Positions 8,508 through 16,662 of a stretch of DNA of 46,677 nt are shown here, one piece after another (position 1 is the first letter of the stretch; the number at the start of each line of letters is the position of its first letter). The DNA lies in NCBI GenBank assembly GCA_021808485.1, contig JAKBBN010000017.1, forward strand, positions 1 to 46,677, in the 5' to 3' direction. The DNA comes from Planctomycetota bacterium (GTDB taxonomy: Bacteria > Planctomycetota > Phycisphaerae > WQYP01). The notes below the pieces were generated by a model, which was not told the DNA's origin, did no database searches, and was given only the letters and a program-made list of their open reading frames with translations. The translations under genes were made by a program, and so were the position numbers.

Positions 8508-8540
8508 GCTGCGCATCGGATTGACGGGGTATGAACAGGC

Positions 8541-10451
8541 TTATCGTGAAGTCGGAGGCAGGGATGCGATATCGCCGGATCGGGGGATGATCACCTGCAC
8601 GGGCATTGGTATGGATTTTCCCGTCAACCGGATATAGGCCCATCGGCAGGACATGGAAACAGGATCCGTCGCATGCGGCCCGACATACGCGTATACGGTC
8701 GCCGCGTCAGCGGGCTTTCCCAATTCGCCCAGCACAATTGCGGCGGCCTGGCGAACGGTGGGACTTTCCGGATTAAGCGGGCTGATGTCATTAAGCCGGG
8801 CGGCAATTTCCTGAATAAATTTCCGGTGACGGCCCCGGTGATAAATGCGGCCCAGCGCCCAGATCGCCGAGGCTCTGGTGGTGCCGGCATAGTTTGGAGT
8901 TTTCGGCACAAATGTTCTTAGAAAAGTTGCCGCCGGGCGCCATCGCACGATTCCGATGAGCTGAAAAATCTGGGCGATTTGAATATTGTCGTCGCGAAAA
9001 GCACGCCGATGAAATCCCGCCGACCGGCTGTTGGCGATAGCGGCACGGGATGCTTTTGCGAGTTGATGCACATAGGCAAAAAGACGGCCGACCGCGGCGG
9101 ATGCCCTGATTTCCCGCAGGGCAAGCACCGCCCCCACGCGAACGATTCGGGGTGCGGAAAGTGCCGCATGCAGCAGTTCCGGTTCGGCGGCCTGATCATC
9201 CAGTGAACCGAGCACCATGGCCGCCTGCCGTGCGGAGCGTGGGCCGCCTGCAGTGAGCCGGCGCCGGCATGTTTGCAGAACGGCTGTTCTTAAGGCGGTC
9301 ATTGCGCCGAGTCGGATCAATTGATGGCGGCAATACCAGCGGACGAAGCGCCGCCGATCATTAAGCAGTTTGGCCAGGATCGATAATGACCGGGCGGCGG
9401 GGACGGCGGCGCCATGGGTCCGGAGCACCGGCGAGGGAGTTATAAGCCCGATTTGGCGTACGTGCCGGACCAGAATTCTGGCCGCCAGCAAACGAATTTC
9501 CGCGATAGGGTTTTTGGCGGCATTCCGCACCTGCCGAAGCAGCAAATCCGCATCGTTCGGCAGCAGGGCGGCCATTGCGCCCTGTATCAGCACCGGTTGA
9601 CGCCCCTCGGCCAGATGTACCAGCACTTGGGCTTGGTGAACGGTTTTGGCGGGTCGGCATAAAGCCAGCGCCAGCAGTCCGTGGCGCAAATGGGCGGCCG
9701 CGGACCTGTCGTGTGAAAGCCGCAATTGCCGGGCGAGCGTCGCGGCCATGTCCGGGGAAAGGGCGCCCAGTGTGTCCGCCGCAGCCAGTCGCAATGCAAG
9801 GCGTTGCAGCGGATCAAACAGTGCTGTTTTGGCCTGTGGAAGAATCAGATTATCTTGAACGGCGGCAAGCGAATGGAACGCGGAAATGCGCACCGCAAGG
9901 GGCAGATTGTTGTCGGCCGCCCGTTTCATCCATGCCGTCGTTGTTGCCGCACCACGCCATTGAACCAGCAGCGGGTCAATGGCCAGGATCACCCTCGCGC
10001 TGCCGGTGTGCAGGTCCAGGTTCCGCAAGGTCGTTTTGGCGGTCGGATCAGCCAAATCAGCCAGCGTTTCCGCGGCGGCATGGCGTACCATTTTATATGG
10101 GGAATGTTCGGCCAAGGCTGTCAAGGCGGGCGCCAGGGCATCAAGCCCGGGCATACGGGCGGTTTTCATGCGGTCGGTCACGCGGCAGGCGACCTGCTGC
10201 ATCTGCGAGTCCGAATGTGCGAGCACCTGCTGGAGGACGGGAATCAGGGAAGAATCAAATTCCCGCCGGATCGGTGGCGACGGTATTTGCGGCATTTTCC
10301 AGATGATATTGGAGATGCCGTTGCCGGGCGGGGCCGCGGAAACGGCGCCGGCTGTACCGACAAGGCAAAAGGCCGCGGCAATCCGTCCGGCCGGACGGAG
10401 GCGCACAGGCAGGCGGCGAAAGGTCATCATCAAACTGGTTTGGATAGTCAT
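8541..10451 (-). CDS. Exported HEAT-repeat protein
   Basis: The 636-residue product starts with a basic n-region (RRLPVRLRPAGR), a hydrophobic stretch and AVSA-AP, a likely Sec signal peptide, so it should leave the cytoplasm. The rest is a run of about 30-40 residue helical repeats rich in Ala and Leu, for example HSDSQMQQVACRVTDRM, SPYKMVRHAAAETLADLAD, NPIAEIRLLAARILVRHV, APRIVRVGAVLALREIRAS and SPTVRQAAAIVLGELGKPAD. This is typical of HEAT/PBS-lyase-type alpha solenoids that act as protein-binding scaffolds. It is the last gene of the ABC operon, 47 bases after the permease. The chosen ATG gives the best signal peptide; a start at 10481 is possible, and no clear ribosome binding site decides. 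Specific function is unknown. Confidence 0.75.
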   Translation of the reverse strand: MTIQTSLMMTFRRLPVRLRPAGRIAAAFCLVGTAGAVSAAPPGNGISNIIWKMPQIPSPPIRREFDSSLIPVLQQVLAHSDSQMQQVACRVTDRMKTARMPGLDALAPALTALAEHSPYKMVRHAAAETLADLADPTAKTTLRNLDLHTGSARVILAIDPLLVQWRGAATTTAWMKRAADNNLPLAVRISAFHSLAAVQDNLILPQAKTALFDPLQRLALRLAAADTLGALSPDMAATLARQLRLSHDRSAAAHLRHGLLALALCRPAKTVHQAQVLVHLAEGRQPVLIQGAMAALLPNDADLLLRQVRNAAKNPIAEIRLLAARILVRHVRQIGLITPSPVLRTHGAAVPAARSLSILAKLLNDRRRFVRWYCRHQLIRLGAMTALRTAVLQTCRRRLTAGGPRSARQAAMVLGSLDDQAAEPELLHAALSAPRIVRVGAVLALREIRASAAVGRLFAYVHQLAKASRAAIANSRSAGFHRRAFRDDNIQIAQIFQLIGIVRWRPAATFLRTFVPKTPNYAGTTRASAIWALGRIYHRGRHRKFIQEIAARLNDISPLNPESPTVRQAAAIVLGELGKPADAATVYAYVGPHATDPVSMSCRWAYIRLTGKSIPMPVQVIIPRSGDIASLPPTSR

Positions 10452-10498
10452 TTGGAAAGGCTCAAAAAATAAAACGGACATCAGGAGTTTTCGTGTCG

Positions 10499-12163
10499 TC
10501 AGCGGGCGCGGGTTAGCGCAAAGGTCCGCCAGATGAGCACCGCCAGCGCCGCCACACCCAGACCGGCCATAAACCACCAGTTGGCCGGGAGCAGTGAATA
10601 TTGGGTAAAGCCCGGCGCCTTGACCGCGCTTAATGCCGCCGCCAATGGATCGGTCCATAAACAATATCGCACGATGCTGGCGGAAAAAATATCGCCCCGA
10701 CCAGCCCATGCCAGCAGGCCGAAACCGCAGATCGAAACGAGCACGGCGTAGGCGGCCGCGGTGGCGGCCGCGGTTTTGCGGAATAGGCTGCTGACGGCCG
10801 CACTGACAAGAACGGATACCAGAGCAATCACAACAAGGCAGACCAGGGCGAGAATGACACGGCGTCTTTGATTTGGATTAATGATCAGCATCACGGCATA
10901 ACCGGGGAGTGTGGCCAGCATAATCAGCAGAAGCGTGCGCGCGGCGCTGAGCAGCTTGCCGACAACAATTGTGATGGAGGAAAGCGGTGTCATTTGCAGT
11001 ATCTGCCAGGAACCATTTTGCAGTTCCGCGCTAATAAGTCCCGCGGATAGCGTGGGCGCAACAAGAACAATCAGTGAAACTTGCAATAGCACGATAATTT
11101 CACCCAGCGTGCGCGATGTGAAATTCATGGCTCCCCATGACGCCGCAAGCATCAACCCGAGTGAGACGATAAGGCAACCGCCGATAAGGCGCATCATCCA
11201 ATGTGACCGGCCGAAACGGCTGGACCTAAATTCCTTTACCATGACCGGATTGGAGAGCGGGCCGATAAGGCCGGTGCGGCGCTGCGGATCAAAAAACCAC
11301 AGATACATGATGCGTCGCCAAACTTTCACGCCGGCGCTGCGGTCATCGGTAATTTTTCCGGAGGCCCGCGGCCGGTCAAATATCCGCCCGGCGAGGAGGC
11401 GGATAGTCGCGGCGGCGAAAATCGCGGACATCAGCAGTCCGGCCATGATATAATGCAGCATGATGTTGGCCTCGCCGGTTTGGCGCCCGCCGATATGCCG
11501 TTCACCCAGGGCATGCATGGCGGCCGGCACCGGTGAGAGCGATGCGATCCAGGCAGCCGGCGTTCCAAGGCCGGCGGTGTCCGGATGAATAAACAGGGAG
11601 GGAACAAGGACCAGAACGCCGACGGCGAACAGAATTGAATACGTGGTGCGCATGGCGGCTTCAACGGAGGTCGCCCGCAGGCTTACATACAGTCCCACGG
11701 TTGTGGATTGTACCGCTGCGCAGGCCAGAATGCCGTACAGGGGCAGCAATTCCCGCGACAGGCTCACACCGCCCATGGTATAGCAGGCGATTGCGGCCGG
11801 AATGCTGGATATCAGGAGCAGCAGTGGAATGCCCATGACTCCCACCAATTTCCCCCAGTAAATGGCGGCCGGTGAAAGGGGGGAATTAAGCAGCAGAGCC
11901 AGCGTGCCGCTCCGCTTTTCCGTGAAAAAAGTTCCCGCCGGAAATGCCGGCGCCAAAATCATCAGGCCGGCCAGAAGTGTGAACCCGAACAATCGCAGCA
12001 CATCCGTGGCCTGCTGCCCCGATAAATTAACCTGGGAAGTTGCGGGCCAGCGAAGCAGCACCACCGTGGCCAGAGCCGCAAGCCAGACAGCCTCCATGAC
12101 GATGGTCTGCCAGCGCCGCAGCAGGCCGATAAATTCACGTTGAATAATTGGATTGTTGATCAT
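10499..12163 (-). CDS. ABC-2 type transporter permease
   Basis: This 554-residue membrane protein begins NNPIIQREFIGLLRRWQT, the amphipathic motif seen at the start of many ABC-2 permeases. It has two similar halves, each with about six hydrophobic helices (for example LFGFTLLAGLMILAPAFPAG, LAVRISA-free stretches such as IMLATLPGYAVMLII, and VILALVCLVVIALVSVLVSAA), joined by a cytoplasmic stretch near FFDPQRRTGLIGPLSNPVMVKEFR. The second half repeats the N-P-V-x-x-x-E-F-R pattern, so this is a fused double permease. It would form the membrane channel with the ATPase encoded just upstream: the ATPase stop and this start overlap as ATGA. The substrate is unknown. The fused-half arrangement is typical of ABC systems in Planctomycetota. 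Confidence 0.85.
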   Translation of the reverse strand: MINNPIIQREFIGLLRRWQTIVMEAVWLAALATVVLLRWPATSQVNLSGQQATDVLRLFGFTLLAGLMILAPAFPAGTFFTEKRSGTLALLLNSPLSPAAIYWGKLVGVMGIPLLLLISSIPAAIACYTMGGVSLSRELLPLYGILACAAVQSTTVGLYVSLRATSVEAAMRTTYSILFAVGVLVLVPSLFIHPDTAGLGTPAAWIASLSPVPAAMHALGERHIGGRQTGEANIMLHYIMAGLLMSAIFAAATIRLLAGRIFDRPRASGKITDDRSAGVKVWRRIMYLWFFDPQRRTGLIGPLSNPVMVKEFRSSRFGRSHWMMRLIGGCLIVSLGLMLAASWGAMNFTSRTLGEIIVLLQVSLIVLVAPTLSAGLISAELQNGSWQILQMTPLSSITIVVGKLLSAARTLLLIMLATLPGYAVMLIINPNQRRRVILALVCLVVIALVSVLVSAAVSSLFRKTAAATAAAYAVLVSICGFGLLAWAGRGDIFSASIVRYCLWTDPLAAALSAVKAPGFTQYSLLPANWWFMAGLGVAALAVLIWRTFALTRAR

Positions 12164-13137
12164 GACTCGCCCCCTGTCCCCGACGGCATTTGTGTCTGCT
12201 GGGTGACCGACAGAAATGCATCCTCCAGGTCCTGCGGGACCTCACGGAACTGGGCGATTCCCGGATTGATCCGCATGAGCTGGCGCAGCATTTCCGCCAG
12301 GCCGCTTTCATCAACGGTGGTGGTGAATCGCACTAGGGATTCAGCCTCCGCCGGCCGCACATCGGAAGCATTTTCCAGTGCGGCCGCGCTCGCCGCCGCG
12401 GTCGGCACATCCCCCGGGCCCAGGAGCTGGATTTCAATTATTCTCTTGGCGCGAACCTGCTTCATAATTTGATCAATTGAACCGAAGGCCCGTAATTTTC
12501 CACCGGTCATGATGGCGACCATATTGCAGATGCGGGAAAGTTCCGGCAGGATATGGCTGGTGACGATCAATGTTTTTCCCGCCGCGGCAAGCTTCAAAAG
12601 CATTTCGCGCATTTCCACGCGTGCGGTGGGATCAAGGCCGTTGGCCGGCTCGTCCAGAATCAGCACGGGGGGGTCGTGCAGCATGATCCGTGAAAGTGCG
12701 ACGCGCTGCTTCATGCCATGCGACAGACTCTCGACAAATAAATCAGCCATGCCCGCCGCACCCGTCATATCCATCGCGGCATTCATCCGTTCCTGTCGCC
12801 GGCGGCGGGGAATACCAAACGCCGCCCCGAAGAAATCCAGATATTCCCGCACGCGCATGTTTTCATACAGACCGAAGGTATCCGGCATATAACCCACAAG
12901 CCGCTTTATTTTTCGTGTTTCAACCGTGCAATTGACGCCGCAGATGCTTGCCGTGCCGCTGGTGGGCTTGCTCAGGCCGACCAGAATTTTGATGGTGGTG
13001 GTTTTTCCGGCGCCATTGGGCCCGATAAAACCCAGTATCTGTCCGGCCTGCAATTCTATGGACAGATTGTCTAGGGCGGTAAAGTCGCCATATTTCTTTG
13101 TGAGGGCCTCGGTTTTAACGACAGTTTGCTGACTCAT
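12160..13137 (-). CDS. ABC transporter ATP-binding protein
   Basis: The 325-residue ATPase has Walker A GPNGAGKTTTI, a Q-loop region near VGYMPDTFGLYENMRVREYL, signature SLSHGMKQRVAL, Walker B PPVLILDEPANGLDP and the H-loop TSHILPEL, all in order. The sequence around VGYMPDTFGLYENMRVREYLDFFG and the C-terminal extension of about 90 residues are typical of ABC-2 exporters of the CcmA/GldA type. The ATG at 13137 is chosen because it follows CAGGAAA and starts the family core (MSQQTVVKTEALTKKYGDFTAL); the frame extends further upstream with no family match. Its stop overlaps the permease start, so the two are translationally coupled. Confidence 0.9.
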   Translation of the reverse strand: MSQQTVVKTEALTKKYGDFTALDNLSIELQAGQILGFIGPNGAGKTTTIKILVGLSKPTSGTASICGVNCTVETRKIKRLVGYMPDTFGLYENMRVREYLDFFGAAFGIPRRRRQERMNAAMDMTGAAGMADLFVESLSHGMKQRVALSRIMLHDPPVLILDEPANGLDPTARVEMREMLLKLAAAGKTLIVTSHILPELSRICNMVAIMTGGKLRAFGSIDQIMKQVRAKRIIEIQLLGPGDVPTAAASAAALENASDVRPAEAESLVRFTTTVDESGLAEMLRQLMRINPGIAQFREVPQDLEDAFLSVTQQTQMPSGTGGES

Positions 13138-13193
13138 AGCGTTTCCTGTATTTGTCGCCGGACGTTGCGCCGGCATTGCTGAAAATACTGTTC

Positions 13194-15485
13194 CTACGGC
13201 TGCACTCCGTCCACGGCCAGCCGAACCCAGCGGATATCCCAAGGCTTGGCCATGGAATCGCCACCGGCTATTTTCAGCCCGATGCCCGCGCATGCATTGG
13301 GGCCGTTTTGCGGCGCCTGGGCGCCGGAGAGCAATATGGAAATGCGCCCGGCCGGGGATTGAATGGTTTGCACATTCCGCCAGTGGTTGTTGCGCCGCAC
13401 CAGTACATGAACAGGCCGGCCCGGCGCGTTAAGACGAAATGTGAGCCGCGCCCGGGTGATGCGAAGGCGCTTTTCCGCGTGCGGCAGCTGAAAATCAAGA
13501 TAAATTCGTGCCGGTCGGGACAAGTCACTGATCCATTTGTGCCGCGCTTCCTGATAGACGGTGCTGATGGCGTGCTGATGCGGACCACGGATCAGGCGAA
13601 AACCAAGAAACGGCCAGGGAATATGGACGCGCCCTCCGGCACGCTGGGGCTTGAGGGATACAGGCATTTCGAGAATTGTTTGTGTGCGCCGCAGGGGGTT
13701 GCCGGTGAGTTTCAACGGCGCCGCGGCGGTTGTTGTCCGGCAAAGAAGCACAGGTTGTTTTTTGCCGTACCCGATAATGGAGCGGTAAACGGCGGCAATG
13801 GATAGCTGTGTGCCGGTCAACAGGCCGGCGGAAAGATATTGGCCTCCGGGGAGTATCGTGGCATCTCCATAAATCTGCCGGGCGGATGCAACGCGGCGAA
13901 CCGCCAGATTGCCGCTTTGCGCGGCGAGCGTCATATCATGCAGTCCGCTGCCGGCCAGCGGCCGCAGATTCACCGTCAAACCGCGCGATCCGAAGCGGCC
14001 GGTCACCGCGGGCAGCGTGCTGCTTTCCGCGGCTTGATAAGCCAGAGCCACCGGTGCTCCGGAAACCAGCGTGAAATGGTTCAGTTCAAGTTGCCCGGAA
14101 AAACCACACCGGATGGTCAGCCGTCTTTGGGAGGCGATAACGGATGGGGATTGGGGGAATGTTCCGGCGTTAAGGGATATGCGGGTGGTTATTTGATGCG
14201 GACTGAAATAGGCCATCACGCCGGAAACCATCGCCCGGTGCTGTGCGGGCATCAGTCGTTCAATTTGTGCGCACGAACTGGTAAGGCTCACTTTTCCGCG
14301 TTCCAGCATGCCCAGCGTCAGCAGCAGCACCGCCGTGCAGGCAATACCGGCCACCAGAACTCCGGCGGCCCATTCAAGCCGATTGCGCCGCCCCGCCCAG
14401 ATTGCCCCGGCGATAAGTGCGGCGAGCAGTCCGAGGAGTGCGCCGGCCACCACCCCACCGGATTCAATGTGATAGCCGATGCCGTCTTGCGCAAGATGCA
14501 ATTGCGGCCGGGCGGATATTGTCGCGCGCGGATGAAAGAAGCGGCCGGCCGCCGGCCACAGCACACTTCCCGGCTTATGCGCCACGTTCAACAATCCGCG
14601 GGCGTTGACGGCACAGACGAAAAACCGGCCGCGACCGAAACGGCCTTCCGCTACCGCGGGCCAGCCGTTTGCCCATTCCAGAACCTTCATGTGCCGGACA
14701 ATCAGATAGCAAAAGCTGATGGCGTGGCGCAACTTCAACGTGCGATGGACATGCGGCGCGGTGAAATGGAATGTCGCCGATCGCCCGCGGCCGGCGTTTG
14801 TAATGTGCCATGCCGATCCCAGCAGATTCCGGCAGAAAGCCGCGGATGTGTGATTGGCCTGTATCCAGAGATGTCCGCCGGCGCTGACCCATTGCCGCAA
14901 CGCGGCGATTTGCGAAGGCATGATGCGCGGATGACGCCAGGAAAGTGCGACGCAGGCCAGACCGTCGTAGCCGGCGGGCCAGAACGGCAGTCGTGTCATG
15001 GCGGCATAGCTGAGGCGCGGCTTATACCCGATCATCACCCGCATGGCCGAAAGCATGGCGGCGGTGCCGTGATCGTCCGGATCAATGACTGCCGCGGTAG
15101 AGAGGCGTGAATGATCGACAAATAAATCCCCCTGGATTGCCTTACCGCTGGAGCCGGCGACCCTGCTTGATATGGATATAATGCCCCGATTATACGGAAT
15201 GTTCGACGGGCAGAGCAGTGGAAAGCTGTAGCGGATGATGCCGTCGGCGGGGGCGAGCACCGAGCGTTGAAAGACCAATCCCGGCTCCCGATTCACCCTG
15301 AATTCCATGTGCACGATCACCGGCGAATTTCCGGTATTTTCAAGCGAGCTTAAGCCATCAATCCAGCGGCCCGCCCGGGCGCCGGCAATGCCAATGGACG
15401 CCGGGGCCGGCCGTATGGCGGCATTGCCGACACCGGCTGCATTGAACATCAGCAGAATGAATGCAAGAGCCAGCCAATGCTGCAT
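13194..15485 (-). CDS. Exported protein with amidotransferase-like domain and two membrane helices (ABC partner)
   Basis: The 763-residue product has a signal peptide (MQHWLALAFILLMFNAAGVG, cut near GNA-A), a beta-rich part to about 130, and an alpha/beta part (about 130-300) with GYDGLACVALSW and LRQWVSAGGHLWIQANH that resembles the class-I glutamine-amidotransferase-like fold of DUF4350-type proteins. Two helices follow (about 345-364 and 373-393, joined by RRNR), then a large beta-rich part of about 370 residues. Predicted topology puts both big parts outside. It is the first gene of the operon, 56 bases before the ATPase, so it probably works with the ABC pair, much as GldG does with GldA/GldF. 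A GGGAG lies 10 bases before the ATG. No enzyme activity is claimed. Confidence 0.7.
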   Translation of the reverse strand: MQHWLALAFILLMFNAAGVGNAAIRPAPASIGIAGARAGRWIDGLSSLENTGNSPVIVHMEFRVNREPGLVFQRSVLAPADGIIRYSFPLLCPSNIPYNRGIISISSRVAGSSGKAIQGDLFVDHSRLSTAAVIDPDDHGTAAMLSAMRVMIGYKPRLSYAAMTRLPFWPAGYDGLACVALSWRHPRIMPSQIAALRQWVSAGGHLWIQANHTSAAFCRNLLGSAWHITNAGRGRSATFHFTAPHVHRTLKLRHAISFCYLIVRHMKVLEWANGWPAVAEGRFGRGRFFVCAVNARGLLNVAHKPGSVLWPAAGRFFHPRATISARPQLHLAQDGIGYHIESGGVVAGALLGLLAALIAGAIWAGRRNRLEWAAGVLVAGIACTAVLLLTLGMLERGKVSLTSSCAQIERLMPAQHRAMVSGVMAYFSPHQITTRISLNAGTFPQSPSVIASQRRLTIRCGFSGQLELNHFTLVSGAPVALAYQAAESSTLPAVTGRFGSRGLTVNLRPLAGSGLHDMTLAAQSGNLAVRRVASARQIYGDATILPGGQYLSAGLLTGTQLSIAAVYRSIIGYGKKQPVLLCRTTTAAAPLKLTGNPLRRTQTILEMPVSLKPQRAGGRVHIPWPFLGFRLIRGPHQHAISTVYQEARHKWISDLSRPARIYLDFQLPHAEKRLRITRARLTFRLNAPGRPVHVLVRRNNHWRNVQTIQSPAGRISILLSGAQAPQNGPNACAGIGLKIAGGDSMAKPWDIRWVRLAVDGVQP

Positions 15486-15549
15486 ATTCGTTCGACTCCC
15501 GGATAACACAAATAGTCGCTGGAAGCGTCAGCGCAAAGAGTTCTGCGGA

Positions 15550-15578
15550 ATAGTAAACGATTTGTTAATCGCGGCCAA
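15550..15578 (-). promoter_or_regulatory. Candidate promoter of the ABC operon
   Basis: On the minus strand TTGGCC (15573-15578) and TACTAT (15550-15555) are 17 bases apart. Transcription would start about 60 bases before the first gene of the operon. Matches are four of six at each box, so this is only moderately good. The remaining sequence up to the terminator at 15728 holds no gene. Confidence 0.45.
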
Positions 15579-15727
15579 GTGGTTTTTGCGGGGTAAAGAG
15601 CAACCTGAATCAGGAAGCGGCCGCATGAAATGAAAAGTTGGAGGATCAAATACCCGCGGCGGATCAGCGGGGGGCGGCTGCCGCATTGACCGGCATTTAC
15701 CCGCGGACATGCAGGCACTGCGGCGGT

Positions 15728-15762
15728 AAAAAAAAACGATGGCGGCTTTAGAGCCGCCATCG
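15728..15762 (-). terminator. Intrinsic terminator after the haemoglobin lipoprotein gene
   Basis: CGATGGCGGCT and its exact complement (15737-15747 and 15752-15762, 4-base loop) form an 11-bp stem. Read on the minus strand it is followed by a run of nine T. It lies 33 bases after the stop of the minus-strand gene at 15796 and should end that transcript before the ABC operon promoter. Confidence 0.93.
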
Positions 15763-15795
15763 CAGTACATGTGAATCGTTGGATGATATGGTCGG

Positions 15796-16266
15796 TTAAT
15801 GGCCGACGACTTCGGATTTCATCGGTTCCAGCAGGCCGATCAGCCGGGATTGATCAAGCTCTGAAACGTTCTCCTGGGCCAGTGTTTTGCCGAAATCTTC
15901 CATAAAGGCATTCCACTGGGCATCCGTAATGTGCATGCCTTTATGCGCCTGATACATATCCGGACCGGTATATACTTCCGGTCCGCCTGCATCCTGTCCA
16001 ATGAGATTAACGAGTTGGACCTGCAGGTTCGCAAGGTTGGAGTGGGCAAATGCCTGGTTGATACGGGAATCCTTACCGACATTAACAAGGAACGCATGGA
16101 CAACCGTGGTGATCCCTGCTTTTCCGCCCAATCCGGCGTAAAGTGATGGCTCACCGGACGTCTGCTGGCTGGCGCAACCCGCGAGGCCCAGCATTGCCGC
16201 TGTTACCGCGGTTAAAGCCATTCCCGCCACACTGCACCGCACCCGACTGTACGCAAATTTCCGCAC
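15796..16266 (-). CDS. Lipoprotein group 1 truncated haemoglobin
   Basis: The 156-residue protein has a lipoprotein signal peptide (basic VRKFAYSRVR, hydrophobic core, lipobox LAGC with Cys31) followed by a truncated globin. It follows trHbN-type globins through SLYAGLGGKAGI, the GGPEVYTGPDM block and the proximal F8 His108 in QAHKGMHIT. The B10 position, Tyr in classical trHbN, is Leu60 here, and the distal E-helix residues also differ, so oxygen and NO chemistry may not be that of trHbN. Lipidation would place the haem domain on the outer face of the cytoplasmic membrane or the outer membrane. A perfect AAGGAG 7 bases before a GTG fixes the start; a longer frame upstream is not supported. 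Confidence 0.87.
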   Translation of the reverse strand: MRKFAYSRVRCSVAGMALTAVTAAMLGLAGCASQQTSGEPSLYAGLGGKAGITTVVHAFLVNVGKDSRINQAFAHSNLANLQVQLVNLIGQDAGGPEVYTGPDMYQAHKGMHITDAQWNAFMEDFGKTLAQENVSELDQSRLIGLLEPMKSEVVGH

Positions 16267-16437
16267 GATACCGCTCCTTGCGATGGGATTTAACGGAGCC
16301 CGAACCCGCGAAGGCGGGAAATCAGAGGCCCCTGATGGTGACAATTCATAGCACGAATAACTGAATCTGGCAAGATTCAAGCCGGCCATGGTAACAGCCG
16401 TTATGGACGGTTGTACGCTGGTACGCACCCGTTATTG

Positions 16438-16572
16438 TCAGACGGTGTTGACTTTGCGGCCGTAGCGCCGTTTGCGATTCAGCATGGCCCGTCCATGACG
16501 GGTTTTCATTCTGGCACGAAACCCGATTTTGCGAACCCGCTTGCGATTACTGACCTTGTGTGGGTAATGCAC
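16438..16572 (-). CDS. rpmH: 50S ribosomal protein bL34
   Basis: bL34 is a small basic protein of the large subunit. The C-terminal 30 residues (RVRKIGFRARMKTRHGRAML, then NRKRRYGRKVNTV) match the family pattern R-x-H/I-G-F-R-x-R-M...R-x-x-L-x-x-R-R-x-x-G-R. The N-terminus HYPHKVSNRK departs from the usual KRTYQPS. The start is a GTG preceded by GGAG at 7 bases, giving 44 residues. No rnpA, yidC or dnaA is next to it, unlike in most bacteria; its downstream neighbour is the haemoglobin lipoprotein 171 bases away. Confidence 0.9.
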   Translation of the reverse strand: MHYPHKVSNRKRVRKIGFRARMKTRHGRAMLNRKRRYGRKVNTV

Positions 16573-16662
16573 GTGTATGCTCCAAATTCTGTCCGAAGTC
16601 GCTTCTATGCCCGCCTTTCGCCCGGCGACGGGCCGCCTGTCTTTTTCATCGGCCAATCCGGA

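Noticed and set aside
13839..15110. 423-codon plus-strand frame
   Set aside because: Antisense to the exported ABC partner protein, which has a signal peptide and helices.
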